Shown here: positions 14,808 through 23,040 of the stretch, piece after piece
Numbering within the stretch: the stretch's first letter is position 1
Layout: every line of letters starts with the position of its first letter
Assembly: GCA_028342535.1 (NCBI GenBank)
Contig: JAOLWQ010000002.1
Location: 1 to 33,483 of the forward strand
DNA from: Methylophilaceae bacterium
GTDB taxonomy: Bacteria > Pseudomonadota > Gammaproteobacteria > Burkholderiales > Methylophilaceae
Direction: 5' to 3'
Length of the DNA stretch: 33,483 nucleotides
Position numbers and translations under genes: made by a program
The notes under the pieces: generated by a model
What the model was told of the DNA's origin: nothing
The model's input: the letters and a program-made list of their open reading frames with translations, nothing else
Database searches by the model: none

Positions 14808-15494
14808 TTAATCTCTATTTCCCATTACTGCCATCAGGATATGAAGTAAATGAACAAATAAATTATAAATATTTAAATATAATGCCAAAGTAGCCATTAT
14901 GTAATTAGTCTCTCCACCTCTTACAATTCTATTAACATCATAAAGAATGAATCCAGAAAAGATGAGCACTGCTATTCCAGATATTGCTAATGACATTGCC
15001 GGTATTTGGAAGAAAATATTTACGACCATAGCCAAAATTAAGAGTATTAAACCAATCATTAAGAATTTACCCATAAATGAAAAGTCTCTTTTACTTGTGG
15101 TTGCGATACCAGATAAAACTAGAAAAATAGATGCTGTTCCACCTGCAGCTAAACCTACAATTTGGCCGCCATTGCTCAAACTAAAGGCAACTTGTAAGAT
15201 TGGTCCAAGCATTAAACCCATCAAGAATGTTAGACCTAAAAGAAAGACTACACCAAGACTACTATTTCGGTTGGCTCTAATTAAATAGAACATTCCAAAC
15301 ATTGCTCCAAGGGTAAGTATAAAAAATAATATTGGACTTTGGGCTGCAAAGCCAAAATTCATAGTCATTCCAATCAAAGCACCTATAACAGTTGGAATTA
15401 AAGAAACTCCCAATAACGCATAAGTGTTTCTTAAAACCTTATTGCTAGCTAATGCTGATTGCGATTGTGCTGCAATATCTAAATTGTTTTGCAT
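14808..15494 (-). CDS. Bax inhibitor-1/YccA family membrane protein
   Basis: Inner-membrane protein of 228 residues with seven predicted hydrophobic segments after a polar Gln/Ser-rich N-terminus (MQNNLDIAAQSQSALASNK). The conserved C-terminal part FSGFILYDVNRIVRGGETNYI, with the paired acidic residues seen in BI-1 proton/calcium-sensing members, and LALYLNIYNLFVHLLHIL are hallmarks of the YccA/YbhL group. YccA in E. coli modulates the FtsH protease and YbhL is little known, so a precise role cannot be given. AAGGA precedes the ATG, and a well-formed promoter lies upstream, so it is probably a single-gene transcript ending at the shared hairpin. Confidence 0.92.
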   Translation of the reverse strand: MQNNLDIAAQSQSALASNKVLRNTYALLGVSLIPTVIGALIGMTMNFGFAAQSPILFFILTLGAMFGMFYLIRANRNSSLGVVFLLGLTFLMGLMLGPILQVAFSLSNGGQIVGLAAGGTASIFLVLSGIATTSKRDFSFMGKFLMIGLILLILAMVVNIFFQIPAMSLAISGIAVLIFSGFILYDVNRIVRGGETNYIMATLALYLNIYNLFVHLLHILMAVMGNRD

Positions 15495-15532
15495 GGTAGT
15501 TAAAATCCTTATAAAGTAAATAATACATTAAT

Positions 15533-15561
15533 ATGATAGGGCTTATGGGTATAAAGTTCAA
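15533..15561 (-). promoter_or_regulatory. Predicted sigma70 promoter for the Bax inhibitor-1 family gene
   Basis: On the minus strand TTGAAC (15556-15561) and TATCAT (15533-15538) are separated by exactly 17 bases and match four and five of six consensus positions. It lies 39 bases upstream of the gene's ATG and downstream of the nagZ stop, making this gene independent of the long upstream operon. The flanking bases also allow a weak seven-pair hairpin (about 15556-15575) that might end nagZ transcripts. Confidence 0.55.
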
Positions 15562-15589
15562 GAGAATTTAAACTATTAATCTATTTTAC

Positions 15590-16597
15590 TTATACTTTTG
15601 TGATAATTGAACGTGCTTCATTAATACTATGATTACAACAAGTTAAGTTATGCATATCCCTATTTAGACGCATAGCTTGAAGTCTTTCAAGAGATTTTAA
15701 ATCTGGCTCCCATTGCAACTCCCCAATCAGCTTATCTAACTCAATTGGGGAGTTGCATACAAGTACCATATCGCATCCTGCAGTTAATGCTTTTTTAACC
15801 CTTAATATAATATTATTTTCAGAATCTTGGGCAGCCTGCATGCTCATATCATCACTAAAAATTGCCCCTTCAAATCCTAACCTATCTCTTAATTGATCTT
15901 GGAGCCAAAAGCCTGAAAGACCTGCTGGACTCTGATCGCATGATGGATAAATTACGTGTGAGGGCATAATCCCTTTAACTCCATTTTTAATAAGCCTATC
16001 GAAAGTTAACATATCATTTTGTTGAATGGTTTCTAAAGTGCGATGATCTGTTGCTGTTTCCAAATGAGTGTCATATTTTATAAATCCATGCCCAGGAAAA
16101 TGCTTGCTTACAGACTGCATTCCTCCAATATTCAACCCTTCAACAAGTGAGCTCGCTAATTCGCTAATAGTATCAATGTCTTGATGAAAAGCTCGATCTC
16201 CAATAACTGAGCTAGCGCCATAATCAACATCTAAAACAGGAGTGAAACTAAAGTCGATATCAACTGCCGCCAATTCTTCTGCAATTACCCAACCAGATAA
16301 TTTAGCAATTTTATTTGCCAATTTTTTATCTGTTTGGAAAATCTTCCCAAAAAGGCTCATTTTTGGAATAGTAGTAAACTCATCTTTAAATCTCTGAACG
16401 CGACCACCTTCATGATCTACGGCGATAAGAATATTTTTTTTTATTTCTCTAATAGAAATAATAAGCTTTATGAGCTGGGATCTGTCTTGATAATTTCGAG
16501 AAAATAAAATTATGCCTCCAACCAATGGGTGCTTAATTCTTTCTATATCGGAATCAATTAGCTCCAAACCTTCAATATCAATCATCAAACAAGCCAT
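15590..16597 (-). CDS. nagZ: Beta-N-acetylhexosaminidase NagZ (GH3)
   Basis: Cytoplasmic peptidoglycan-recycling enzyme that removes N-acetylglucosamine from GlcNAc-anhydroMurNAc muropeptides. The 335-residue protein shows the GH3 NagZ landmarks: GGIILFSRNY, AVDHEGGRVQRF (substrate binding), SKHFPGHG, then the catalytic Asp-His dyad in KYDTHLE, and the nucleophile Asp in AIFSDDMSMQAA. Length is normal. It is 12 bases downstream of yhhQ and the last gene of a ten-gene minus-strand run. Placement in the same transcript as an L,D-transpeptidase and peptide importer fits a wall-turnover theme. Assignment is firm. Confidence 0.96.
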   Translation of the reverse strand: MACLMIDIEGLELIDSDIERIKHPLVGGIILFSRNYQDRSQLIKLIISIREIKKNILIAVDHEGGRVQRFKDEFTTIPKMSLFGKIFQTDKKLANKIAKLSGWVIAEELAAVDIDFSFTPVLDVDYGASSVIGDRAFHQDIDTISELASSLVEGLNIGGMQSVSKHFPGHGFIKYDTHLETATDHRTLETIQQNDMLTFDRLIKNGVKGIMPSHVIYPSCDQSPAGLSGFWLQDQLRDRLGFEGAIFSDDMSMQAAQDSENNIILRVKKALTAGCDMVLVCNSPIELDKLIGELQWEPDLKSLERLQAMRLNRDMHNLTCCNHSINEARSIITKV

Positions 16598-16609
16598 TAT
16601 ATAAAGCCC

Positions 16610-17311
16610 CTAACCTTTAAGAGTAAATGGGTTGAAGTTTGTTTTTGCATCGTAGAAATCAATTTTCTCTTTTGTTTTTAAAAATTTTATAATTTTATAA
16701 GTGATTGGGGTAAATGCTATTTCAACTCCTGTTTTAGCTAAAAATTGGGCTACAACCACTAACATTAACATTTCATTAGGAATAATTCCGGAATTATAAA
16801 AGGCAAGAGGATAAAATAGAATAGAGTCAACTCCTTCTCCAATAACAGTTGAGCCAATGGTCCTAGTCCATAATTTCTTACCCTTTGTCCATATTTTCAT
16901 CTTAGCCATAACAAAAGAATTAGCGAATTCACCTGCAGCAAAAGCAATGAGACCAGCTAAAGCAACTCTCCATGCAGAACCAAAAGCAACTTCATAGACT
17001 TCTTGATTTTTCCAGAAAGGTGCTGGTGGTAGAGCAACGACAACCCATGCCATTAAAGAAGCGAAGGCTAAACCTGCAAACCCTACCCAAATTACCCGTC
17101 TAGATGCTGCATACCCATACACTTCAGTTAAAATATCCCCAAAAATAAATGCTATTGGGAAAAATAACACACCGGCACCAAAGGTAATAACTCCAAAGAT
17201 AGGAAGGTCTAGTTGTGAAATTTTAGCGGGCCCAATTATGTTAGCTGTAATTAAAACTGTTACAAAAGCGGCCATAACTAAATCATAATATTTATAATTA
17301 TTAACCTTCAT
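16610..17311 (-). CDS. yhhQ: Queuosine precursor transporter YhhQ (DUF165)
   Basis: Inner-membrane importer of queuosine precursors (7-cyano- and 7-aminomethyl-7-deazaguanine) in E. coli. The 233-residue product has about six hydrophobic segments and the DUF165 features: AFIFGDILTEVYGYAASRRVIW, a WAxFAAGEFANSFVMAKMKIW-like central helix, and the IGEGVDSILFYPLAF segment. The ATG at 17311 is chosen; it overlaps the end of the upstream permease gene by 11 bases, and the longer reading to 17350 adds an atypical extension inside that gene. It is probably co-transcribed with the importer by position only. Family certain; substrate inferred from E. coli. Confidence 0.92.
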   Translation of the reverse strand: MKVNNYKYYDLVMAAFVTVLITANIIGPAKISQLDLPIFGVITFGAGVLFFPIAFIFGDILTEVYGYAASRRVIWVGFAGLAFASLMAWVVVALPPAPFWKNQEVYEVAFGSAWRVALAGLIAFAAGEFANSFVMAKMKIWTKGKKLWTRTIGSTVIGEGVDSILFYPLAFYNSGIIPNEMLMLVVVAQFLAKTGVEIAFTPITYKIIKFLKTKEKIDFYDAKTNFNPFTLKG

Positions 17312-18095
17312 TATTTTTAATATCCCATTTTTTATTAAAATAATCGCCAAAAAAATTAATGCAATATACTAAAGACATTATGCTTAGGCCAACAAATATA
17401 GCATAGTGAGGGGATACTAATAAAAATCTTACACTGTCTCTCATCATCCCTCCCCATGAAGCCATTGGTGCCTGCAAACCCAAACCAATAAATGAAAGAC
17501 TTGCTTCTGCAATAATTAAACCTGCTAGAGCGTAAGTACCTTCAACGATTAATGGTGTTTTAAGAGATGGTAAGATATGGTTTATTATTATTGTTTTATG
17601 CGAACCGCCCATTGTTTCAGAGGCTTTCACAAAATCTAGATTTTTAATTAGTACAGTTTGAGCTCTTGCGAGTCTTGCATAACCAACCCAACCGCCAATT
17701 GATAAGGCAAAAATTAAATTAAATTTACCTGGGCCTAATATAGCTGCAAAAGCAATGGCAAGCAGTATCCCGGGGAAAGCCATGAATAATGTTGTTACAT
17801 ACCTCAAGAATTGATCTAATTTTCCACCAAAATATCCTGATATAACGCCAAATACGACCCCAAAAAAGCTTGATATTAATGTGACGATAAAAATTATTTC
17901 AAAAGAATTTAGAAACCCGTCAACCAATCGATGAAAAATATCTCTCCCGTAATCATCCCTACCTAGCCAAGATGAAAAATTAGGCTGAATCAAAATTTCT
18001 TCAAATATCATTTGATTTGAATCAAAACCGGAAAATAATTTTATGGCTATTCCTAGTGCCCAAAAAAAACCTACGAAAAAAACCAATTTTTTCAA
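17301..18095 (-). CDS. Peptide-type ABC transporter permease, DppC/OppC-like
   Basis: Inner-membrane permease subunit of a peptide/nickel-type ABC importer. The 264-residue protein opens with a membrane segment, then HxLGRDDYGRDIFHRLV in the form WLGRDDYGRDIFHRLVDG, the signature before the conserved core of DppC/OppC permeases. Five further helices follow, with the ATPase-contacting EAA loop DFVKASETMGGSHKTIIINH and LSFIGLGLQAPMASWGGM. It is slightly shorter than E. coli DppC (300). It lies two bases after its partner permease and overlaps yhhQ. No ATPase gene follows, where dppD/dppF would normally be. Family firm; substrate unproven. Confidence 0.92.
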   Translation of the reverse strand: MKKLVFFVGFFWALGIAIKLFSGFDSNQMIFEEILIQPNFSSWLGRDDYGRDIFHRLVDGFLNSFEIIFIVTLISSFFGVVFGVISGYFGGKLDQFLRYVTTLFMAFPGILLAIAFAAILGPGKFNLIFALSIGGWVGYARLARAQTVLIKNLDFVKASETMGGSHKTIIINHILPSLKTPLIVEGTYALAGLIIAEASLSFIGLGLQAPMASWGGMMRDSVRFLLVSPHYAIFVGLSIMSLVYCINFFGDYFNKKWDIKNNEG

Positions 18096-18097
18096 AC

Positions 18098-19018
18098 TTA
18101 AATACCTCTCATTCTTGGATCAACTATTTTATACAAAATTTCAGTAAGTAAATTTACTAAAACATAAGAAATAGCAATGACAAAAATACAAGCTTGAGTA
18201 ATGGGGTAATCTCTCATTTGAATTGAGTTTACTAAAAGCATTCCAAGCCCGTTCCAGCTAAATAATGTTTCTGTAATAATCGCTCCAGATAGCAAAGATC
18301 CAAATTGCATTCCAATAATAGTAATCAATGGGATTAGAATTAATCTAAAAACATGATTAATCATAATTGACCATTCTTGCATACCTTTTGCTCTTGCAGT
18401 TCTCACAGCATCAGAATCTATAATTTCAATCATGCAATTTCTAGTCATTTTAACAATAATAGCCAACATACCAAGAGATAGGGTTAGTGCTGGCAATATA
18501 ATAGAGAATGTACTATCCATTCCACTTATTGGTAACCACCCAAGCCAAATTGATAAACAGAGCATTAATAATGGACCTAAAAAAAAGTGTGGTATTGATA
18601 TAAAAAATAAACTGAAATTAATTATGATCTTATCTAAAAAACTATCTCTATATTTCGCAGCAACTAACCCCCCAGTAATGCCAAATGTTATTGCAATAAA
18701 CAAGGCCATTAGTGCAAGAATGTAAGTGTTTTTCATAGCAATAATTATTTGCTCTTTAATTGGCACGCCAGTTAGAATAGAATTACCAAAATCGCCATTC
18801 ATAATTTTTGTAATTGAACTAAATATTTGTTTGTATATTGGCTGATCTAATCCTAGCTCTGCTCTTAGCTTAAATTGGTCAGAGAGCGCAGCTGATTCAC
18901 CTAACATTACTTGAATCGGATCTCCTGGTAGCAAATGTAAAATCAAAAAAGAAATGATAAAAATACCTAATACCTGAAGCAAAGATGCGAAAAGTATTGT
19001 TGGTAAATTATTCTTCAT
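18098..19018 (-). CDS. Peptide-type ABC transporter permease, DppB/OppB-like
   Basis: Partner inner-membrane permease of 306 residues. An N-terminal membrane helix is followed by HLLPGDPIQVMLGE, the DppB/OppB signature. Five more helices and the EAA loop DAVRTARAKGMQEWSIMINH follow, then GSLLSGAIITETLFSWNGLG and the C-terminal VDPRMRG, all typical. The ATG at 19018 overlaps the end of the L,D-transpeptidase gene by 11 bases; a longer reading would start at TTG 19030. Together with the binding protein and the DppC-like subunit it makes a membrane complex that still needs two ATPases from elsewhere. Family firm. Confidence 0.93.
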   Translation of the reverse strand: MKNNLPTILFASLLQVLGIFIISFLILHLLPGDPIQVMLGESAALSDQFKLRAELGLDQPIYKQIFSSITKIMNGDFGNSILTGVPIKEQIIIAMKNTYILALMALFIAITFGITGGLVAAKYRDSFLDKIIINFSLFFISIPHFFLGPLLMLCLSIWLGWLPISGMDSTFSIILPALTLSLGMLAIIVKMTRNCMIEIIDSDAVRTARAKGMQEWSIMINHVFRLILIPLITIIGMQFGSLLSGAIITETLFSWNGLGMLLVNSIQMRDYPITQACIFVIAISYVLVNLLTEILYKIVDPRMRGI

Positions 19019-19493
19019 TAATATGAACAATAGTGCCTATAGATACTAAATCAAAAAGCTCAATAACATTATGATTTGACATCCTTATACATCCATGTGA
19101 CAAAGGACTTCCTAGTTGTTTCTCGTCATGAGTTCCATGAATATAAATATACCTTTGCATTGTGTCAGAGTTACCTAGGCGATTAATACCAAACTCCTTT
19201 CCTGATAGCCAAATAATTCTAGATAAAATCCAGTCATGATTAGGTTTCAGCTCTGAATTATCTTTACACCATATTTCACCAGTAGGCCTTCTCCCTTCAA
19301 AAATACTAAATAATGGTAAATCTTTACCAATCTTTGCACGAATATAATGGAGACCTAATGGAGTTTGATAGCTATTTTTATTTTGACCCGTTCCTTTAAG
19401 GGCTGTCGAAATTGAGTAAAATTTTATTAATTTATCATCATCAATTAAAGTAAGCTGTTGTTGCTTTATCGATATACTAATTAAAATCGTCAT
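19008..19493 (-). CDS. L,D-transpeptidase (YkuD domain), no evident signal peptide
   Basis: A 161-residue protein that is essentially one YkuD catalytic domain. The active site is IHGTHDEKQLGSPLSHGCIRMSN with the nucleophile Cys135 and His119 and His133. YkuD enzymes form 3-3 crosslinks, attach lipoproteins to the wall, or trim stem peptides in the periplasm. Here no signal peptide or membrane anchor is visible: the protein begins MTILISISIKQQQLTLIDDD, the usual start of the catalytic domain itself. It could be exported by an unknown route or act inside the cell on imported peptides. Its start overlaps the binding-protein gene by 17 bases and its end overlaps the permease by 11, so it is an integral part of this operon. 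Confidence 0.92.
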   Translation of the reverse strand: MTILISISIKQQQLTLIDDDKLIKFYSISTALKGTGQNKNSYQTPLGLHYIRAKIGKDLPLFSIFEGRRPTGEIWCKDNSELKPNHDWILSRIIWLSGKEFGINRLGNSDTMQRYIYIHGTHDEKQLGSPLSHGCIRMSNHNVIELFDLVSIGTIVHINEE

Positions 19494-20943
19494 ATTTTTT
19501 CCTTACTGTTTTCAAAGCATCCCAACTTCCATCAGTATGAATATAATAACCACTTATCTTATTATTAAAAGCAGCAAAATTTCCTTCGAACCATAAAGGC
19601 ATAAAAACATTATCTGCGCTTATCTTTTTAATGACTTTATTCCATAGATTCGATTCTTTTGCCGCGTTAATGAGTGCATCTGTCTCCAGATTACTGTACC
19701 CGGCTCGATTTAAACCTACTGGTGGAATAAGTTTAGAATTAAAAATTTTTTCATAAATTTCTGGATTTCTTATACCCACCCAAGTTAAACCATATAATTC
19801 AAATTTACCTGCCTGAATATCTTTAAAATATGTTCCCCAATCAAGAGATTTGATAATTAAATTGACACCAATACTTTCAAATTGTTTTTGAATTAAGGTT
19901 GCAATCTTTACTCTAAAAGGATCTGTTGAAGTCTTCAAAGTAAGAACAATTGGCTTATCAATAACAAGCTGTTTAATATACTGTCTTGCTAAGCTGGGAT
20001 TATAATTCAAAGTATTTATTTTTTCACTAGCCCAATGCTCCGGTGGTAAAATTTGCTCAGCTGCCCTAGTTTTATCATTTAAAAAATGTTTTATGAGTGA
20101 TTGACGATCAACCGCCAAAGTTAAAGCTTTTCTAAACTTATGTTGCTTTAATAATGAATTATTAAAATTAAAACCAATATAGGAAACATTTGCACCATAT
20201 TCTTTTAAAGTAATAATTTTATCTTTAGCCTCAAGAAGCTTAATCATTTCTAAAGGTAGGTCATTTTGTAATAAATCAATTTCACCATTTAGAAGCTTTA
20301 ATACTCGAACAGTTGGATCCTTAATATTCACTAGCTCAATTGTTTGTGAATCTATTATTCTTTGTATTTTAAGATTAGGATATTTCTCTATAAATTTAAA
20401 TGGCCCAGAACCAACAGGATTAATTGAAAAGTTATGATTTTGATTAAGTAAGTCATCTGGTAATATAAAAAATGTTAGACGAGATAAGAAGTTATTATCT
20501 TTTTTGAATAAATTAATTTCAAAATCAGATTTAGTTAATTTTATAACATTTTTTATATTCTTTAGTTCTAAATAAAATGGTGATTTATGCTGGGATCTTA
20601 AATTATTTAATGTAGCAATAATATCTTCAATACCCATATTTTTATTATGGTGAAATAGAGGCAATTGTTTTTTAATTTTAAATTTATACTTTAATGGAGT
20701 AACTTTATTACAGTCAACTATATTTGATTTAATCTGATAACTTTTATCAAAGTAGAATAAAGGAGAATAAATTAGCGCTGAAATCTTTTCAGAAGCAGCA
20801 TCAGATTGAAATCTAGGATCTAAATTTTGTGGCTTTTGAGCAATACCAAAGTAAATAATATTCTCTGTCTTTAAATCTGAACAACCAACCAACAGGAAAC
20901 AATAAGCAAAAGAAATTACTACATACTTTTTTATATTATTCAT
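19477..20943 (-). CDS. Peptide-type ABC transporter substrate-binding lipoprotein (SBP family 5)
   Basis: Periplasmic, membrane-anchored solute-binding protein of 488 residues. The signal peptide ends in a lipobox LLVGC with Cys21. The mature part shows family 5 patterns: IIYFGIAQKPQNLDPRF, GSGPFKF, the YIGFNFN segment preceding KALTLAVDRQSLIKHFL, YNPSLARQYIKQL, and WGTYFKDIQAGKFELYGLTWVG. Family members bind di- and oligopeptides, murein peptides, nickel or opines; substrate cannot be read from sequence. It overlaps rlmD by eight bases upstream and the L,D-transpeptidase by 17 downstream, so it is tightly coupled to both. Confidence 0.93.
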   Translation of the reverse strand: MNNIKKYVVISFAYCFLLVGCSDLKTENIIYFGIAQKPQNLDPRFQSDAASEKISALIYSPLFYFDKSYQIKSNIVDCNKVTPLKYKFKIKKQLPLFHHNKNMGIEDIIATLNNLRSQHKSPFYLELKNIKNVIKLTKSDFEINLFKKDNNFLSRLTFFILPDDLLNQNHNFSINPVGSGPFKFIEKYPNLKIQRIIDSQTIELVNIKDPTVRVLKLLNGEIDLLQNDLPLEMIKLLEAKDKIITLKEYGANVSYIGFNFNNSLLKQHKFRKALTLAVDRQSLIKHFLNDKTRAAEQILPPEHWASEKINTLNYNPSLARQYIKQLVIDKPIVLTLKTSTDPFRVKIATLIQKQFESIGVNLIIKSLDWGTYFKDIQAGKFELYGLTWVGIRNPEIYEKIFNSKLIPPVGLNRAGYSNLETDALINAAKESNLWNKVIKKISADNVFMPLWFEGNFAAFNNKISGYYIHTDGSWDALKTVRKKYDDFN

Positions 20944-22261
20944 TTACCTCAAAAACAGCAATTGATTCAACATGCGAAGTATGTGGAAACATGTTAACTA
21001 TGCCTCCTTCTTTGAAAATATATTTTTTTTTATTCACTAATATATCTGAATCTCTTGCCAGCGTAGCTGGATTGCAAGAAATATAAATAATTAATTTTGG
21101 TTTTATTACGTCATCAATTAAATTAATTAAATTCAACGCACCCAGCCTAGGAGGGTCAATTAACCACTTATTTGCTTGTCCTAATGAAAGAAATTCTTCT
21201 TTTTCAATAATAAATAAATCTGCTGTTTTAAACGTAACATTATCATTTAGATTATTGTTAATTGCGTTGCTATTGCCTGAATTCACAAGCTTTTCATCAC
21301 CTTCTATTGCTAAAACAGTTGCACCAGTTGTTGCAATGGGTAGAGTAAAGTTTCCAACACCAGAAAACAAATCAAAAATTACATCATTTTTTGAAGGTTG
21401 AAGCAATGCCATTACTTTCCTAATTAATATCTGATTAATAAATGGATTTATCTGAGTGAAGCCAGTTGGATGAAATATAAAATTTAAATTAAATTCTTTA
21501 TTATTATAAGTTATTTGGTTTATTGTTTTATCATCAAGTGGCTTAACAGTATCGTATCCTTTTGTCTGAGTCCAAAATTCGATTTCATTATCTTTTTGAA
21601 AAGATTTTAAAATATTTATATCATCTTGAGTTAATGATTCAAGAACTCTAATAACTAAAATATGACGATCCTGATTTGACGCATATTCAATTTGAGGAAT
21701 TTGGTCTCTTATAGATAATTTAAAGAACAAGTCCTGAAGAGGCTCAATTATGTTTGATATTTTTTTTGGCAGTACGGGGCAGTTAGTCATATTGGTTAAA
21801 AAATGTGACATTTTCTCGTTAAAACCAATTAATACTTTATTTTTTTTTACAACAAACTTTACTCTTAATCTTGCCTTGTGTCGGTAGTTCCATAATGGTC
21901 CGGATATAGGGCTCGATATAATTTCAGGCTTAACATTGCCCACATGCATTAATGTTTCCTCAAATGCTCTTTGTTTATATGATAATTGAGCTCCTTCGTC
22001 AAAATGCTGCATCGAGCATCCACCACATACTCCATAAACATCGCACTTGGCCTCAACTCTTTGTGTTGATTGTTTTATTACTTTTAAACTTTTGGCAAAT
22101 ACTAGGTTCTTCTTTTTTTTTATAATTTTATATTCAACTTCTTCATTAAGAAGAGCATTATCAATAAATATTGTCTTATCATCTACATACGCAATTCCTT
22201 TACCTTCATGACTAACAGAAGATATAGTTGCTAGAAAATATTTTTCGGTTCTTGTTCGCAC
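20936..22261 (-). CDS. rlmD: 23S rRNA (uracil-1939-C5)-methyltransferase RlmD
   Basis: Methylates U1939 of 23S rRNA using S-adenosylmethionine. The 441-residue protein has an N-terminal TRAM domain (about 1-60), the 4Fe-4S motif CDVYGVCGGC with Cys73, Cys79 and Cys82 plus Cys161 (NCPVLP), a SAM-binding VIFDLFSGVGNFTLPIA, and the catalytic cysteine in YISCNPATLARD. All RumA/RlmD hallmarks are present. The start is GTG at 22261, sharing its G with the TAG of the upstream exonuclease gene (TAGTG). It overlaps the binding-protein gene downstream. Assignment is firm. Confidence 0.95.
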   Translation of the reverse strand: MRTRTEKYFLATISSVSHEGKGIAYVDDKTIFIDNALLNEEVEYKIIKKKKNLVFAKSLKVIKQSTQRVEAKCDVYGVCGGCSMQHFDEGAQLSYKQRAFEETLMHVGNVKPEIISSPISGPLWNYRHKARLRVKFVVKKNKVLIGFNEKMSHFLTNMTNCPVLPKKISNIIEPLQDLFFKLSIRDQIPQIEYASNQDRHILVIRVLESLTQDDINILKSFQKDNEIEFWTQTKGYDTVKPLDDKTINQITYNNKEFNLNFIFHPTGFTQINPFINQILIRKVMALLQPSKNDVIFDLFSGVGNFTLPIATTGATVLAIEGDEKLVNSGNSNAINNNLNDNVTFKTADLFIIEKEEFLSLGQANKWLIDPPRLGALNLINLIDDVIKPKLIIYISCNPATLARDSDILVNKKKYIFKEGGIVNMFPHTSHVESIAVFEVNE

Positions 22262-23037
22262 TATTTATGCCATGCTTGAATGAATAATTGCCAATGTACC
22301 CCATCCAAGCTTTCAAGCATTTTTTGCAAATTAAGTAACTCCTCTTCATACAAGCTTTTATTTATATGCGTTTTAATAAATAAAAATCTTAGATAAACTA
22401 AATAAGTATTAACTACATCTGTTTCGCAATAATCTCTAATAGATTTGATATTTCCGTTAAGGAAGGTTTTCCAAACTTGGCCTCCATCCATATCTAATTT
22501 TCCAGGAAAACCACATAGTTTTGCTATATGATCTAATGAAGCATTATTTCTACCACTATATAATGCAAAGAAATCCATCAAATCGACATGTCTTTGATGA
22601 AAGCGATTTAAGTAGTTGTTCCACTTGAAGTCTGAATTATTTTCTCCAGTATCGAAATAAATAGAAGATGACACTTTATTCACTAATGATCGGTAATTTA
22701 AAACAGGTAGATCAAATCCAGTTCCATTCCAGGTTACTAAATTAGGTAAATATTTTTCCACTCCATCGTAAAATCTTTCTAATAATTCAGCCTCACTGCT
22801 TTCCTCGTCTCCTAATGACCATATTTTCAATTGTTCATCAGTTTTCAAAACACATGAAATAGCAACAATTTTTTGCAAATGGTGTTGTAAAAAATCATGT
22901 CCTACTTTCTGCCTTCTTTGGTACATTGCAATATTTACAACATCTTCATCCCCTACATCATCGCTAATTTTATATAGTCGTCGAATGGCCAAAATATCTG
23001 GAATGGTTTCTAAATCAAAAACTAAAGAAGGAGTCAC
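22261..23037 (-). CDS. PolB-like 3'-5' exonuclease
   Basis: A 258-residue DnaQ-like exonuclease related to the proofreading domain of family B DNA polymerases, without a polymerase part. The three exonuclease motifs are intact: Exo I Asp8-x-Glu10 (VFDLETIPD), Exo II Asn104 and Asp109 (WNGTGFDLPVL), and Exo III Tyr203 with Asp207 (YCETDVVNTY). The start is GTG at 23037, three bases after the cysM stop; the stop overlaps rlmD by one base. Standalone proteins of this kind beside rlmD and cysM are common in betaproteobacteria, but their substrate is not established. Family firm, role unknown. Confidence 0.88.
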   Translation of the reverse strand: MTPSLVFDLETIPDILAIRRLYKISDDVGDEDVVNIAMYQRRQKVGHDFLQHHLQKIVAISCVLKTDEQLKIWSLGDEESSEAELLERFYDGVEKYLPNLVTWNGTGFDLPVLNYRSLVNKVSSSIYFDTGENNSDFKWNNYLNRFHQRHVDLMDFFALYSGRNNASLDHIAKLCGFPGKLDMDGGQVWKTFLNGNIKSIRDYCETDVVNTYLVYLRFLFIKTHINKSLYEEELLNLQKMLESLDGVHWQLFIQAWHK

Positions 23038-23040
23038 AGC

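Noticed and set aside
14947-15288. 113-codon plus-strand open frame
   Set aside because: Antisense to the membrane segments of the Bax inhibitor-1 family gene; no start signal or family resemblance.
18432-18725. 97-codon plus-strand open frame
   Set aside because: Antisense to the DppB-like permease; no recognisable features.
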